From Seminavis robusta (taxonomy: Eukaryota; Bacillariophyta; Bacillariophyceae; Naviculales; Naviculaceae): a stretch of DNA of 64,000 bases. The stretch lies in contig CAICTM010000332.1 in NCBI GenBank assembly GCA_903772945.1, forward strand, positions 1 to 64,000, given 5' to 3'. The translations under genes and the position numbers were made by a program. Every line of letters begins with the position of its first letter. Positions within the stretch are counted from its first letter, which is position 1. The notes below the pieces were generated by a model. It was not told where the DNA came from. It saw nothing but the letters and a program-made list of their open reading frames with translations, and made no database searches. This document shows positions 11,072-22,951 of the stretch, in pieces.

Positions 11072-14000
11072 TTACACTTCCACGTCGTTTGATGCCAGCG
11101 GGGGCTCCGCTGGCAAGCTCTGGGGCAGAGCTCTCGAGTTCTGCCTTTGCTGCTGGTGTGATCGCAACCTGTTTCGTACGTCGTCAGCGGTCATCCTCGA
11201 AGTAGTCGACCTGGAGGAAATTGGAGTTGTGGGCATGGATGAAACAGGCGTTGTGGGTCTTGAAGCATACGTAACTGGTGTTTGATGCATGGACGACACT
11301 GGAGTAGTTGGTCTAGGTGCTGGATCCGAGGAAACTGGGGTCGTACGCCGGCCAAGAAGAGAGCTGTGAGAGCTGTTGAACGATAGTCCGTCTGCGGAGT
11401 CCTCCTCAGGAGATGATTCTGCGCCTCGATAGATCGGTTTGGTCGACACAGGTGTGTCCTGTAAATCTCTGTCCGAATCATCGAGTGACAGTCGATTCCT
11501 AGAATTATTGCGACGCCTCCTTGAAGACGTGCTATGTTCGGATCGTTGGTTGATGTTTGTGATTTCGTCCTCAAATTCATCGTCGCTTTGTGGAGCATCG
11601 GATCTCGTCGAGTGTTCTCCCAGTCGCCTTCGATGTCGCCTATTGCGCACAGACGAATTGGCTAGCGGCTGTTTGCGTGCTGCACTCTTCTTGCCACTTT
11701 TCCTTTTTTGTGGCGCTTTCTCCACTTGGTCGGCACCGTACTCGAGGAGCTCAATTCGGATCTGTGTGAGGACTTGTGGATAAAGAAGGAAGCAGGACGT
11801 CAAATCTCCGAACATGTTGCCATGCAGCCTCCGTCGACACCGAACCTTGTGTTTGACGCTTGCTAGCAAGAAAGCGTTTATGAGAAATGCTGCCCAGCCC
11901 CAATACACCATGGATGAGTGTACAGCACCAGCAACGATAAAGGCCGCAACCCAGAAAAAGAAGAGAGCAGTGTAGCTGGCAACAAACAGAGTGTTTGAAA
12001 ATTTGCTGGTTTGTTTGGGATGCATCGTAAAGACGATGTCTAGCAGCGGAAGGAAAGGCAGGAAGAGACTCGTGAAAAATTCTGTCGTTTGGAAGGTAGA
12101 TGGCAGGTCGAGCCCCAGAACAACGCGGGCGGTGTGCACCTTGCCGAAGGATGCCAAAAACTCGAATACGTTGAATACACCACCGTAGCTCGGCATGATC
12201 CACTGCCGTCTTGGAAGTGAAAAGTGTATTTTGTCCTCGTCGAGCGCCTGCTCGCACATAACGTAGATTGATTGGAGCAAATATGTCATGATCACTGTGT
12301 ATGGAAGACCACAGATGATGGAAGCGGCCTGTAGGGCCGAAAGCGCGTTGGACCCCCCCGTGTACAGAAGTGCTGTTGCAACGCTAGCTTCGGTGAGCGA
12401 CCAGAATAACCGTTGAATCCAATGGGTGTCGTGACGTCCATTTGCCGACAAGAAGTCAACGACCAAGCTGCCTGAATCACTTGAGGATGCGAAGTAAGTA
12501 CCAAGAGCAAGGACGAGGAGAATAGATAGGAAAGAGCCGAATCCCGAATTCCAGTCCTCTGGAAAGCTGAAAGAGAAAAGCACGTTGAAAGTCGCCGCAT
12601 CTGTACTTTCAAACTTGCAAACTGGAGTCACCCCCTTGACGTAGTTTGTGAAGACTACTTCACCATCCACTATTACCTCTTCTTGCGGCACATCATAGCA
12701 GGCGATGTTGTCCGGTGACTGGTAGTACATTGTATCGTTGAAGTGTGTCCCACCAAGTTGCTCAAGCTCGTTCGCTTGACGAGCTTGGCGAAGCCCCGCA
12801 CCACCCCAAATTGTGAACCACGTAAGGCAGTATGTCACTGGCATAACCATTGAGTAGAAGGTGACTTCTCGCAATGTGCGTCCGTAGGATACGCGAGCGA
12901 TGAAAAGGCCCACAAACACAGCCCAGGCGACCCACCAACTGGGAAACAAAAGAATACGTTAGCTTTAAATCATGTGCCAAGCCTTGACGACGTCTACTTC
13001 GTAACTGGAACACTTACTTCCACTATTCATAGATCGAATAACATGCAGAGGGACCAGCAGCACAGGGAAATGAAATGTTAGTTCGCGCGTAGTCAAACAT
13101 CGAGAATGCTACAGCAAGCATATTATATTGTCGCCACTCACATAAAATATTGTCCATGCATCATACCACCAAGTCGCAGCCGCCTTGCCGTCCGTAGCCC
13201 TTCCCTCCCCAGGTCTGAGCTGACCAAATGCATCCGTGTGGAAGGGTATCTGAAATATTGAGTATTGTAGGTATTGGCCCACAGTCTGTACAAATAGGTT
13301 GAGTAGATAGGCAGATTGTTCCATCATGAAGACCATTAGGGTCAAGAACGAGCCAAGTCCAAATGCTATAGGAAGAGAGGAGCTGTTCAGTACACACTCT
13401 GTTGCTAATTGTTGTTTCCAATGAGGTCTCGAGTTACTCACCAAGCAAAGAAAGGTACTTCAACCCAATGCTCAGCCCCATCAAGATACTGGCAGTCGTC
13501 AAAACAGTTAACAGCCAAATAATGAGAATCTGAGCAGTGGTCGTTTCGTCTTCCGTCAGCCCGGCATCAAGCAACCCGATCCTTTTGGCTCCCTCTGCCA
13601 GCTGAATTGACCCAAGTCCCAAAGACGTGCAGACTCCCGCAATTGTCACGACAATGCTCATACCGTCGAGCAAATCACCCATGTAGCCCCAAGTATACTC
13701 TCCAAGGATAGGATAAAACGTAGACCGAAAGATAAGGGGCAATCGGAAACGATAGGACGCCAGGGAAGATGCCACAGCCACCACCAGGTAGCTGGTATAT
13801 CCATGAAATCCCCAGTGATATACGGTAAGAAGGAGAGCCATCTGATCCAACTCGTCTTGCGAACGATATCCCGCATTGGCAAACCAATGGCTAGACTGAT
13901 GCCAAAGGGGTTCGCTGACACCATAGTAGAAGAGTCCCACCCCAACCCCACAGCAAAAGATCATGACAAAGTACTCAAAGTTTCCAAATTCTGGCTTGGC

Positions 14001-14709
14001 ATGTTGCCCCCCAAACTAAATATGCCGTCGGAACCAACACAGATCAGATGACGGGGCTAAGGTCAGCAATAAGCCAACTCTGCACCAGACTGACTCACCT
14101 TGATGTGACCATACTTGTAGGTGATCCACATCATGAAGAGGAACGAAATGGGCTTGGTGATCACGACAAACCCTGGCATGAAAGGTAGCAGGAGGGTAAG
14201 AATGCATCCACTAACCATAAGGAGACCAACCCAAAGCCACCGTTCTTCTTACATGTAAAGTAGAGGGCAATCTTCCCCCTCATTTTCAGCAGAACCTCCA
14301 GTGCGTTTTCGGGTTCCACCTTTATACGTAACGACCGATCAACAGTAAGTCAGCTGAATGCCATCCATTGTTCTGGGAAACTAATCGACTCGACTCGACT
14401 CACCATGCACCAAATCGTCATAGCCCACAACGGGATAATGCCAACCATAGAAGTGACTGGATTCATCACAATCGGAGAGGCTAAGAAGGGTAGCCGGAAA
14501 CTCCATTCTCTCATGGGTTTCTCTTGAGCGTACGTCTTGATATCATAGTCGTACACAAACTCCTCCTTGAGAATCTCGCTCGACCCCAACCCGCGCTTGC
14601 TGGACCCTCTCGTCAGGGAATTCTTGAGCCCATTCTTCAACGGCGCAAGGCCGTCGCCGTCATAGTCGTCTTCTTCCAGATCATCCATTCGAATCGTTTC
14701 GTTTGTCAT
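11072..14709 (-). CDS. BCCT family (betaine/carnitine/choline-type) transporter with a 5-nt microexon
   Basis: Seven exons: 14709-14404, 14319-14253, 14172-14099, 14015-13442, 13365-13142, 13022-13018 and 12938-11072, giving 1038 residues. All introns are GT-AG and every junction keeps frame. Family marks are FVVITKPISFLFMMWITYKY early, the glycine motif GVGVG followed by LFYYGVSEPLWH, HWGFHGYTSY, and FYWNWWVAWAVFVG followed by LFIARVSYGRT. The last motif exists only if exon 6 is the 5 nt TGGAA. The WWxxW aromatic box (residues 418-422) aligns with the substrate-box tryptophans known in BetP. About twelve membrane helices are expected, with uptake of quaternary-ammonium or similar zwitterions such as osmolytes inferred from the family. 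A cytosolic tail of about 250 residues is basic, then carries repeated TTPVSS units. An earlier in-frame ATG at 14754 is possible. Confidence 0.92.
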
Positions 14710-16412
14710 GGCCGAGAATATACAAATGGTGTGTTGGGAAAACAGATGACACAACGCTACAGTGGCTAGCTAGCGGAAGCCACCCGAAATGGTGAAAGAA
14801 AAGAAAGCTCGGCGATGACTAGTAGAAAGGTGCTACCGTACCAGTACTCAGCAGCAATGGAAGAGCTTTTGATCACTTTCGGATTCGATTCGATAACAAA
14901 AGAGTCCGGACCATGAGGACAGTCATTTTAGCAATCTCGCTGGAACTCCTGTACTGTACACGCAGGTGTGCAAATGATACCATGTTTCGGCTTCTACCCT
15001 GATAGTAAGAAGCTCCATTACCTGTTAGAATAGACAATGTACATGTAGTTTCTAAGCTTTTTTCTTCTTGCCACTCTAAAAGTACATGTAGTTACGCTGT
15101 ACTTTTACGGTAGAGCTGCTGGTGCCGGTAGCAGATCTCAGAATGTTGGAGCCTCTTATTACAATGGTAGCGCCCACAGGCAAGCACCTGTATTCAGATT
15201 TGCCAGGCAGAAAATGAGATTACTTTAGACGCTGCCCAGACTTCTGCCACCACGGTGGCAACAGCAAGCACTCAGCCAGTTGCATCCCTTGCCCACGCCG
15301 TACTAGCTAGCTAGCTATTGAAGAGAAGATACAAGTACCATAGCATTCTTACACAAAGCTTCCATAAAACAAGTGGCAAATGAAAATAACTCTGGACGAG
15401 GCGGGTCGTAGACTGCTTTCAGCTTGCAGGTTTTGGTTGGTAGGAGCATAAAAGCATGGAAAGGCCCAGCCTTGCCTTCCTAGCTAACTACCTAGAAGAC
15501 TTACTGTAGTTCAGATACTGCACTCTGGCTATCTATGCATTAGCTGGAAATTGGATTGGACAGAGTTCACTACAGAACGGTACGAGTAAGCTATGAATAT
15601 TACTGCTGCTAATCACTGCTGAGCATCTATCTTATATACAAGGCCCAGACTTGTTTGTTCCAACTTGCGTCTGTGAAGAAAAGCTTGCGCTGCTGCTGTG
15701 CCCAAGCAGGATTGTGGCATTGTGGCGAGTTCTGTACTAGTGTACTAGTACAATCGACAATTCGACAAACAAGAATGATAATGGCCCAAACACATCATGT
15801 TCCCTTAGAAGTAGCCCTCAATTCTCAATTGAAAATCAAATGGTTTAATGAAGCTATCTATGCCAGATACCTTATCTTTAAGCAGATAGAAACAATTGTG
15901 CCTTCTCCTGTTGGCACGTCGGCACTACCAATAATCCTTTCCTGGAACTCTACCAGTAACCTGAAACAGCAAAAGTAATTATTACGGTATTACACAATCT
16001 TGCCACTGACCAGTGACCGAGAAAGATTTGCAAGCTTCGATCAGATACAGAATCTGATTATCATTCTACTTCTCACTTCTCTCAGAGTGGTCTATCTACG
16101 TACCAGTCAGCCAGAATAAATCTAGCATCTATCTGATCACAGGGGCCAGCAAACACGGTAGCCCGGCGTGCACCCAAGCAACGACCCCAATGATTCGATT
16201 GAATGAAGATTCGACTCAGTCCAACCCCACTGACCCTGTACCTGAGCTCGCCGTTGCTTTGCTCAGTTCGATCCAACTACCACCAAGAATCTAAGCACAT
16301 GCGGTACAAAAGCAGCTTGGTTTGCTTCTGCTATCCCCGCTCTATTTAGGGCTACCGTATGTTGTCTCGCCTCAACAAACCAATAGATCATTGGCTCAAA
16401 AAAAGTAAATAT
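14710..16412. other. Long intergenic region without recognisable genes
   Basis: 1.7 kb between the 5' end of the BCCT gene and the 3' end of the protease gene. Short plus-strand frames (such as 15655-15978) have no family resemblance. It is rich in gctagctagc-type palindromes (14763-14774, 15304-15316) and short AT-rich runs. No RNA gene was recognised. Confidence 0.5.
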
Positions 16413-19400
16413 TCACTCTAAAGTACTGTACTTAGCTATGTTCGACGGGGTCAGTCGCCTCCGTCGATAAAACAACACATATGCCATTTCCGATACAACA
16501 TAGCGAGGCGGTACAGGCTCCACCAAATCGTCGTCAAATTGCAACCAAAGGGGCTCAGCAGACTCCGCAACAGCCTTGGCGCTCACGCCAGCTGCTACTT
16601 TGTTCTGATTCACAACCTCCGCCTTTTGTCGACCTATGCGCCATCCAGTTGGAGCTTCAGCGTCCTCTTCCACCTCCAGGCTGCTAGCGCCGGCACCGCT
16701 GAAGTTGTACGCCACTTCCTCCCTTCCATCTTTCCCGCACGCCGTGGCCTTGCACACCGCTACATAGTGTCCTCCTGTCATGCTTCCATAGTGGTTCATA
16801 ACACCAATCAAGTCATAGACGTTGGACTCCGTTGAACCATGTACTGCCGGGGACTCGTCGTGACACCATTCGCTCATATCTAACCCCGTCAGCGGGAAGT
16901 TCACTTTGGTGGAAATCTTTTCCCTCCACCGCGCAGAGCAGTTGAAGCGTTTGATGTGAAAGGTCAGCAAGTCTGGCAGCTTCCAGAGATCAAGATTTTG
17001 CTTGCCTTCTCTGAACTCCTTGCATCGAGGACACCTCCAGTTATCATTAACGATAGACAGCTGTTGCACTTTGCAGAATTCGCTGAGGCATACTCCAAGG
17101 TGCAGTCCACCGCTGCCTGGTCGACTCTCCGCTGCCTTCTTTCTGGCCTCTTCTTTGCTCTTTAGGATTTCGGCGCTGGCCCTGTCGATTGCAATGTTCG
17201 GCTCAACATACATGACGGGTGCATTCAAGTAATTCGACGGTGTGCCACTCTTCTTGTCGGATGGTGGCTCCTTCCATTGTAGGACAACTGCGTGTCGAGC
17301 GTTCATGTAGTTCCCAATAGTCCGCATCAAGGAGAATGGGTAGTTCACTTCTTCATTTGCTGCTCCAGGCTTGTTGCCTTGGGTTGACTCGATCGTGCAG
17401 ACACGAACCTCGAATGGGAGACGGTGGAGCAGATTCGCCACTTTCTTCACAAGGGCCGTTGATAAGATTGTTGCATCAAACGTCGGATTTCTGTACGGCT
17501 CAGCCTTTTGGTCTTCCGAGTTGTGCTCTGAGATGCCCAGTGCGAGCCGCACATATTCCCTGTCACAGTCCACCAGGAGATCAATCAAATCCGAAATGGA
17601 GCTGTGCGTTCGCTCGTACAGTCGCTGGACTTTTGCGTCACGTTCGATGGCACCAGGATCGTCAAGATCAATGGGGCCTGACCAATCTGAGCTTCGTTGA
17701 AGGAATCTTGTTGCCTGCGCCAAGATGTGAGCTCCAGCCCTCGCCGTACTCCATTCGTTCTGGCACTGCACGTAGAAGGATTGACCGAAAAGATTGGACA
17801 ATCTGGTAGAGTTGTCGGTGAATCGATGATGAACAATAAACTCTGTCGGTTTGGCTCTGCGCGATGAATGTGAATACAGTGGCCTGACTTTGCCTTCCCT
17901 GAAATGATTGATGGTATACAATTCATCCCATTTGGTGGAAAAGTTGTCGAAATGAACTCGGACCTTTGTCATGGAAGCAGTTTCGTCGGCTGGGGCCTTT
18001 TCGTTGGGGTTCTGCACGCCTTCGACGAGTTCCACAACGCTGCCGGGGAACCAGTTGCCGCGATGGTCAATGGCATCGACTCTCAGTCCAAGCTTCAGCT
18101 CGCTTTCCGAACGTGGCCACAAGCTTCTGGAGACGGCTTTCGCAACCAAAAAAGGGTCTGTATCATATATCCTGCACTCCTTCTCGTCACCGTAAACCTC
18201 CAGCTGTTTCTCCAGATCCCTCAGTTCCGAAGAAGAAGGCGCGCCAGGGGAATGCTTGGGATCGTCTTCTTCGTCCTCCTCTTCTGCAGACTCCCCTGCG
18301 CTATCAGTCTTGCCTTCACTGGGTTGTTCCGGCGGCCTCCCCTTTAGAGTCGTTTCAAAGGCAATGATTTGTGTAGGAACGGTTGCACTGTCGTCGGCAG
18401 ATGGTCGTTGTTTTGCAATCTGGCTGCAGGGGCCCTCCTTGTCAGTCAATGGAATTATTTTCTGCTGGCGCATAACCACCGATTCGGCATCGGCATGTAT
18501 TATTACTTCTTCAGAACGGCCCAGCCGAAGGTTTTCAGCGGGAATTCCACAAATGTTTTGGATTTGAAGTCGTAGGTCACCACTGTCAGCAAGCCTCGAC
18601 ATTGCAATGACATACTGTTCCGCGACGAATTGTTCCGACGGTGGCGAAGAGCCCGCGGCAGAAAACGTGAAATTGAACCGCGATCGTCGCTTGTCTCCCT
18701 TCCTGGGTTTGTTGAGAATCCAAGGGCAATTGAAAGTTGTCGCTCTTCGAATAACCGTGCATTGGAAAACAACATCAGCTACAGTCGGGATGGGGATCGA
18801 TAGTAGATTGAATGGATCAAAGCTTCGGCTGGAAAAATTGCACACGGGGCACGTCGTAGTACTTAGGACTTGGCCCATCGCGACATCTGCCATGATGGAC
18901 CGATCCCGACGCAAGAATCTATGGAGGAAGAGAGAAAGCTGTGAGTTGATACAGGGCAGTTGCGCGAAACTGTGGCCAGTTTGTTTCCGCACCTTCTCCA
19001 AGCTTCGTCCCCGACTCGAGGCAACCTTGTCACCTTCACCCAATCGTCTTCCAGAGCCAGAACGTAAGGCTTCTTCTTTATTTTGTTGCTGTCCTCGTGC
19101 ACCTTGTCAAGCATGTAGTTCAGAAACTCCTGAGCGTCTTGTTGATCGGCACCCAAAAATTGAGAGTTGGCTTTTCCAAGCTGCGATTTGAAACGTGTTG
19201 GGGATTTCTCTCCGTGACGAGCGCTCCACATGAGCCGCAGCAATTCCGCGAACTCTTCCAGTAGCTTTCCTCCGGTGCCGAATGGATTGTCCCGATTAAG
19301 GTCGCCGGTAGCCTTGTACTGCGCACTGAGCAAGTACGCCCGAAGAAGCGGCATGTAGCTGATGCATTGAATCGCAGAGTTGATGTAGCAAGTGTTTCCA

Positions 19401-22400
19401 AGATTAGCGAGTCCACATGCTCCATACCCAGGAAACGAGCACACTTTGCCATTCTCGGAGAAGTTATCCGCGTTGCTTTTCTTCGCAGTAACCACCGGTT
19501 TTGCCTTTGTGTCGTGCGAGTTTGACGTGGTACTGTTCGAGCGCCCTTGCGAAGTTGGACTTTCATCAGGTCGACCAAGAGTGAATCTGCCTGCTGTTGC
19601 TAGGCGATCAGATTCAATGTCAATATTCTCCAGGTGTCCTCCAAATTCGGTGAAATCGACTTTTACTAGTTTGCTTTCTCCCTGTTCCCCTTCGCCAGAC
19701 TCGGTATCGTCGCCCCCATCTGCTTCCACGGAGACAATTTCCACTTTGAGAATTTCCACTTGATACCACCTGCCTGACGAATCCATTGCGTCTACTGTCA
19801 TGCCAACAAGCTTGGGGGGATTTTCCAAAGGTTCGCCGTTTTCATCGATTCCACGAAGCAATTGCCGGAATTTCATGTCTTCGTCCGCCAAACGACGTAC
19901 TCTGCCAGCTTTTGCCGCCGCTTCTCTCGGCCACATGAAATCGCCATTCTTATTGATAATGGCACATTCCAGCATCAATTGGTCGTCATCCGAGAGACAC
20001 GCGCCTTCAACTGAAGCCTTATCAGCGTACGCTTCCCAATCTTCCTTCAACTCATTAAAGTGTTCCTCCAGCTCCACCGAGTAGTTCACCATTGGCAACT
20101 TGGCGTAGCGATTCTTACACAGCAGCGTCCAGGGGCCATATCGCGACAGCGGATCCTTGGGACTGGTCGGTGTTGTCTTTATCCACAATCGAGCTCGCCC
20201 ACGTCCGTCCGTGTTGTATGCTTTGAGGTTTTGGAGAGGAAGACGAACTATCGCTTCTGCGAACAATCTCCACAGGGGTTCGTCAGGACAAGCCATAATT
20301 CGAATGGAGAGAGGCCCAACATCGCCTCGTCGGTAGGGTTGTTGGGGATCACATAAATGCACGTGAATGATCCACGGGTGCAGAGCAACACGGAGCGATT
20401 TTGGTATTCTCAGTACTGTATTCTGTTTGGTCGCTTGGTCAACATTGATCTCATCAAATGGTTTGTCGGGATCGGCGCTGCCGTCTCTCTTAAATGTCGC
20501 TTCAAAACTCTCTTCGTCGACATTTGCGGAAACGTGGGCCTTTTCGGGGGACAGAGTCGGTCGAGGAAGGGGCGGACCTCCTCCGTAGAGTTCGTACAAG
20601 ACATCCCAGACTCCTTGGGGTACCAACACATAGTCCGCGTCCCGCTTCAGCTCTTCCTTCATGGCCTCGAAGGATCCATAAAGGCCGCCATTGCTGGAAT
20701 CAGGATCGCGGTCCAGAAGGGATTCGGTGGAAAGTTCTCCAGGCCGCACCAGTGATCGCTTCTTCACGGGTGCACCGTCAAAAGTCCAACCAACGTAGGC
20801 TTCCCAGGCATCCCACCATTTCCTATCAATGCAGTACATGATTCCGAAGCCCATAGCTCCCCGCCCGTCAAAACCACCGATTCCCCCCCAGACTCGGTCT
20901 CTGTTGTTGCTTTTCTTACCATTGGCGGTTGGCGAAGCAACTCCATTTTGGCAGGAATCTATCAACCTCTTCACCGAGGAAGTTAAATAATCGAGCGTGG
21001 ATCCATCGTCGGCTTCGCCTTCTTTCATTGCCAAAAAGTAGTCTCTGGCCGTACATTGCCATTCCATCCAACGAGTCTCGACCAGCTCTTTTTCCATCGA
21101 GTAGGTGGGTAGCACTCCTGACGCGAACAATTTATGCATGACCGTATCTAGAGCCAAATCATCCAATGCTTCCTCGGTCCAATGGGAAAAGTCTTCCATG
21201 GACCAGTAGACCATGCTACCATTGACAGGTTGCTGCGCCATGAGATATTTTCGTCTGGAAACTTCCATGGCTGGATCTTCCTTGTCTTTCGATGACGTTG
21301 GCAATTGCTTTCCATCGGCCACTTCCTGCAATCGTTCGACGACTTCTGTTTTTCCAAACAGCGCTAGATCATTGGCATCGCCATTGTTGTTTCCGTCGGT
21401 GAGGTTGTTGTTGCTGCCTCTTCGGTTGGGTGGAATTCTGCGACTGGGCGACGGGTTGTTTTGTGGAGAGTCCATGGATCGGTTGGAGTTGGGCGGTGGC
21501 TTGATGAGCCACCCCAAGAATTCCTGTGTCCCACTAGCGGAAACTTTCAATCGCATGGGTTGACCGGATGTAGGAAATGCGAATGGTTTCTGTGGTGGCT
21601 CTTCTAAATAATTGGCTGGCAAGAAGGAGTGCCCGTATAGATGATAGTGCGCCATGGACGCGAGAGAAAAGACAATATCCGTTCCGACTTCCAACAACCA
21701 AAACGGCACTCCTCCTGCGGGATGATTGGCGAGGAACTTTTCCAATGTCTTGGGTGGGAGTAACAAATAGAATAATAGCTGCACTCGTTGCTTTCGGGTC
21801 CCTCCTACGGAATGAATGAGAAACATACATAAAAGAAGCAACAGCATCATCTATCTGTGTGAGTGGACACATTCGTCTTGCAACAGTCATCAAAACTGAA
21901 CAGCGATTGTGAACTTACGAAGCGCCAGGGCGAGTAAAAAGGCATACGATTGTACCGTGATACCCGGCGGCAAATCTGGCATTTCTTCTTTGGATATTCC
22001 CACGGGGTTGGGTCGTTGACTAAAGTTGCGTCCCTTGTTGACATCCATTTCGAGTCCAGCGTTCTTTGCCGTCTTGATGGCAATGGCCGATGCTCGTTCA
22101 CAGAGTGGTTCCGAAGACAAATGCAGCAAGAGTGTATACGCCGCTTCAATGGGATCCGGAAAGACCGACGCCGCTTCTTTGCCATCCGGTTTGGGAATGT
22201 CCATGGGGGATCCTAGAATTCTGCGAAAGACATGTGCACTGAGTAGATGATGTCGTTCGGCAGTGGCTCTGCCTTCGGCTTCGAGTGAATTATTGTTGTT
22301 GGTACTGGAGGAGAATACTTGTATTTTTCTGGTTTGTCCAAAGTTTCCATTGGTTCGAGGCAGGTTTCGTACGACATGTCTGACTCTACGGAGAATGAAA

Positions 22401-22951
22401 TTGATATCGGTGGATAAGAGTCGATTGGATGTGTCATTCATGACTTCGGAAATGACGGCAATGACATCCGCTGGATCCAACAGAAAGGGACTGAGGGCTT
22501 CCCATAGATCTTTCCATTGTGTTTCTGTGGACATGTGTAGCGCGTTGGAAGATCCATTGAGAACCGACGACGAAGCCGATGCTGGAGCTGCATTGGTAAT
22601 ACTCCCCAAAGCAGCCGTTTGCTGAGTTGGTGCAGTAGTAGATTGTGGCATGTTGTTGTTGTTGTTTGGAGCAGGAGCAGGTGGAGCTGTTGTGGCTGGA
22701 GCCTGTGGAGCAGCTGGATGCGTGTGTTGTTGTTGCTGCTGTTGTGGCTGAGCTCCTGAAGGGGGCGGTGTCGCGCCATTGCTGGGTGTCGCCGTGCTAG
22801 GGTTGCCTTCATTCTGGTTGGTCTTTCCGGCTCCACCAGTGGATTGCGCTGCGGGAGGCTGATAATTGGAATTTCCGCTACTGTTGTTGCCGAACGCCTC
22901 GTGTTCGTCCAGAGTGGATTGAGTTCCGGGTTTGGAAGGTCCACAGCCCAT
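16413..22951 (-). CDS. Giant ubiquitin-specific protease (USP/UCH family), N-terminally myristoylation-like
   Basis: Exons 22951-21919, 21804-18993 and 18918-16413 join in frame to 2116 residues. It removes ubiquitin from proteins. The catalytic Cys box GLANLGNTCYINSAIQC puts the nucleophile at Cys1150. DAQEFLNYMLDKVHED follows. The His box NHYGSMTGGHYVAVCK places His1999, then WLQFDDDLVEPV and SEMAYVLFYRRR give the closing signature. Zinc-type pairs CPVC and CPRC...FHIKRF are present. The catalytic core is interrupted by about 600 residues including a Tudor/MBT-like segment (GLRVDAIDHRGNWFPGSVVE). A similar one (GMTVDAMDSSGRWYQVEI) precedes the core. The N-terminus MGCGPSKP fits N-myristoylation plus a palmitoylatable Cys, followed by a Gln/Pro/Ala-rich stretch and a helical region. 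Membrane tethering is inferred. The two introns are 114 bp and 74 bp. Confidence 0.93.

Noticed and set aside
15655-15978. 107-residue plus-strand frame in the long gap before the protease
   Set aside because: Composition is not protein-like and there are no neighbouring exons or motifs.
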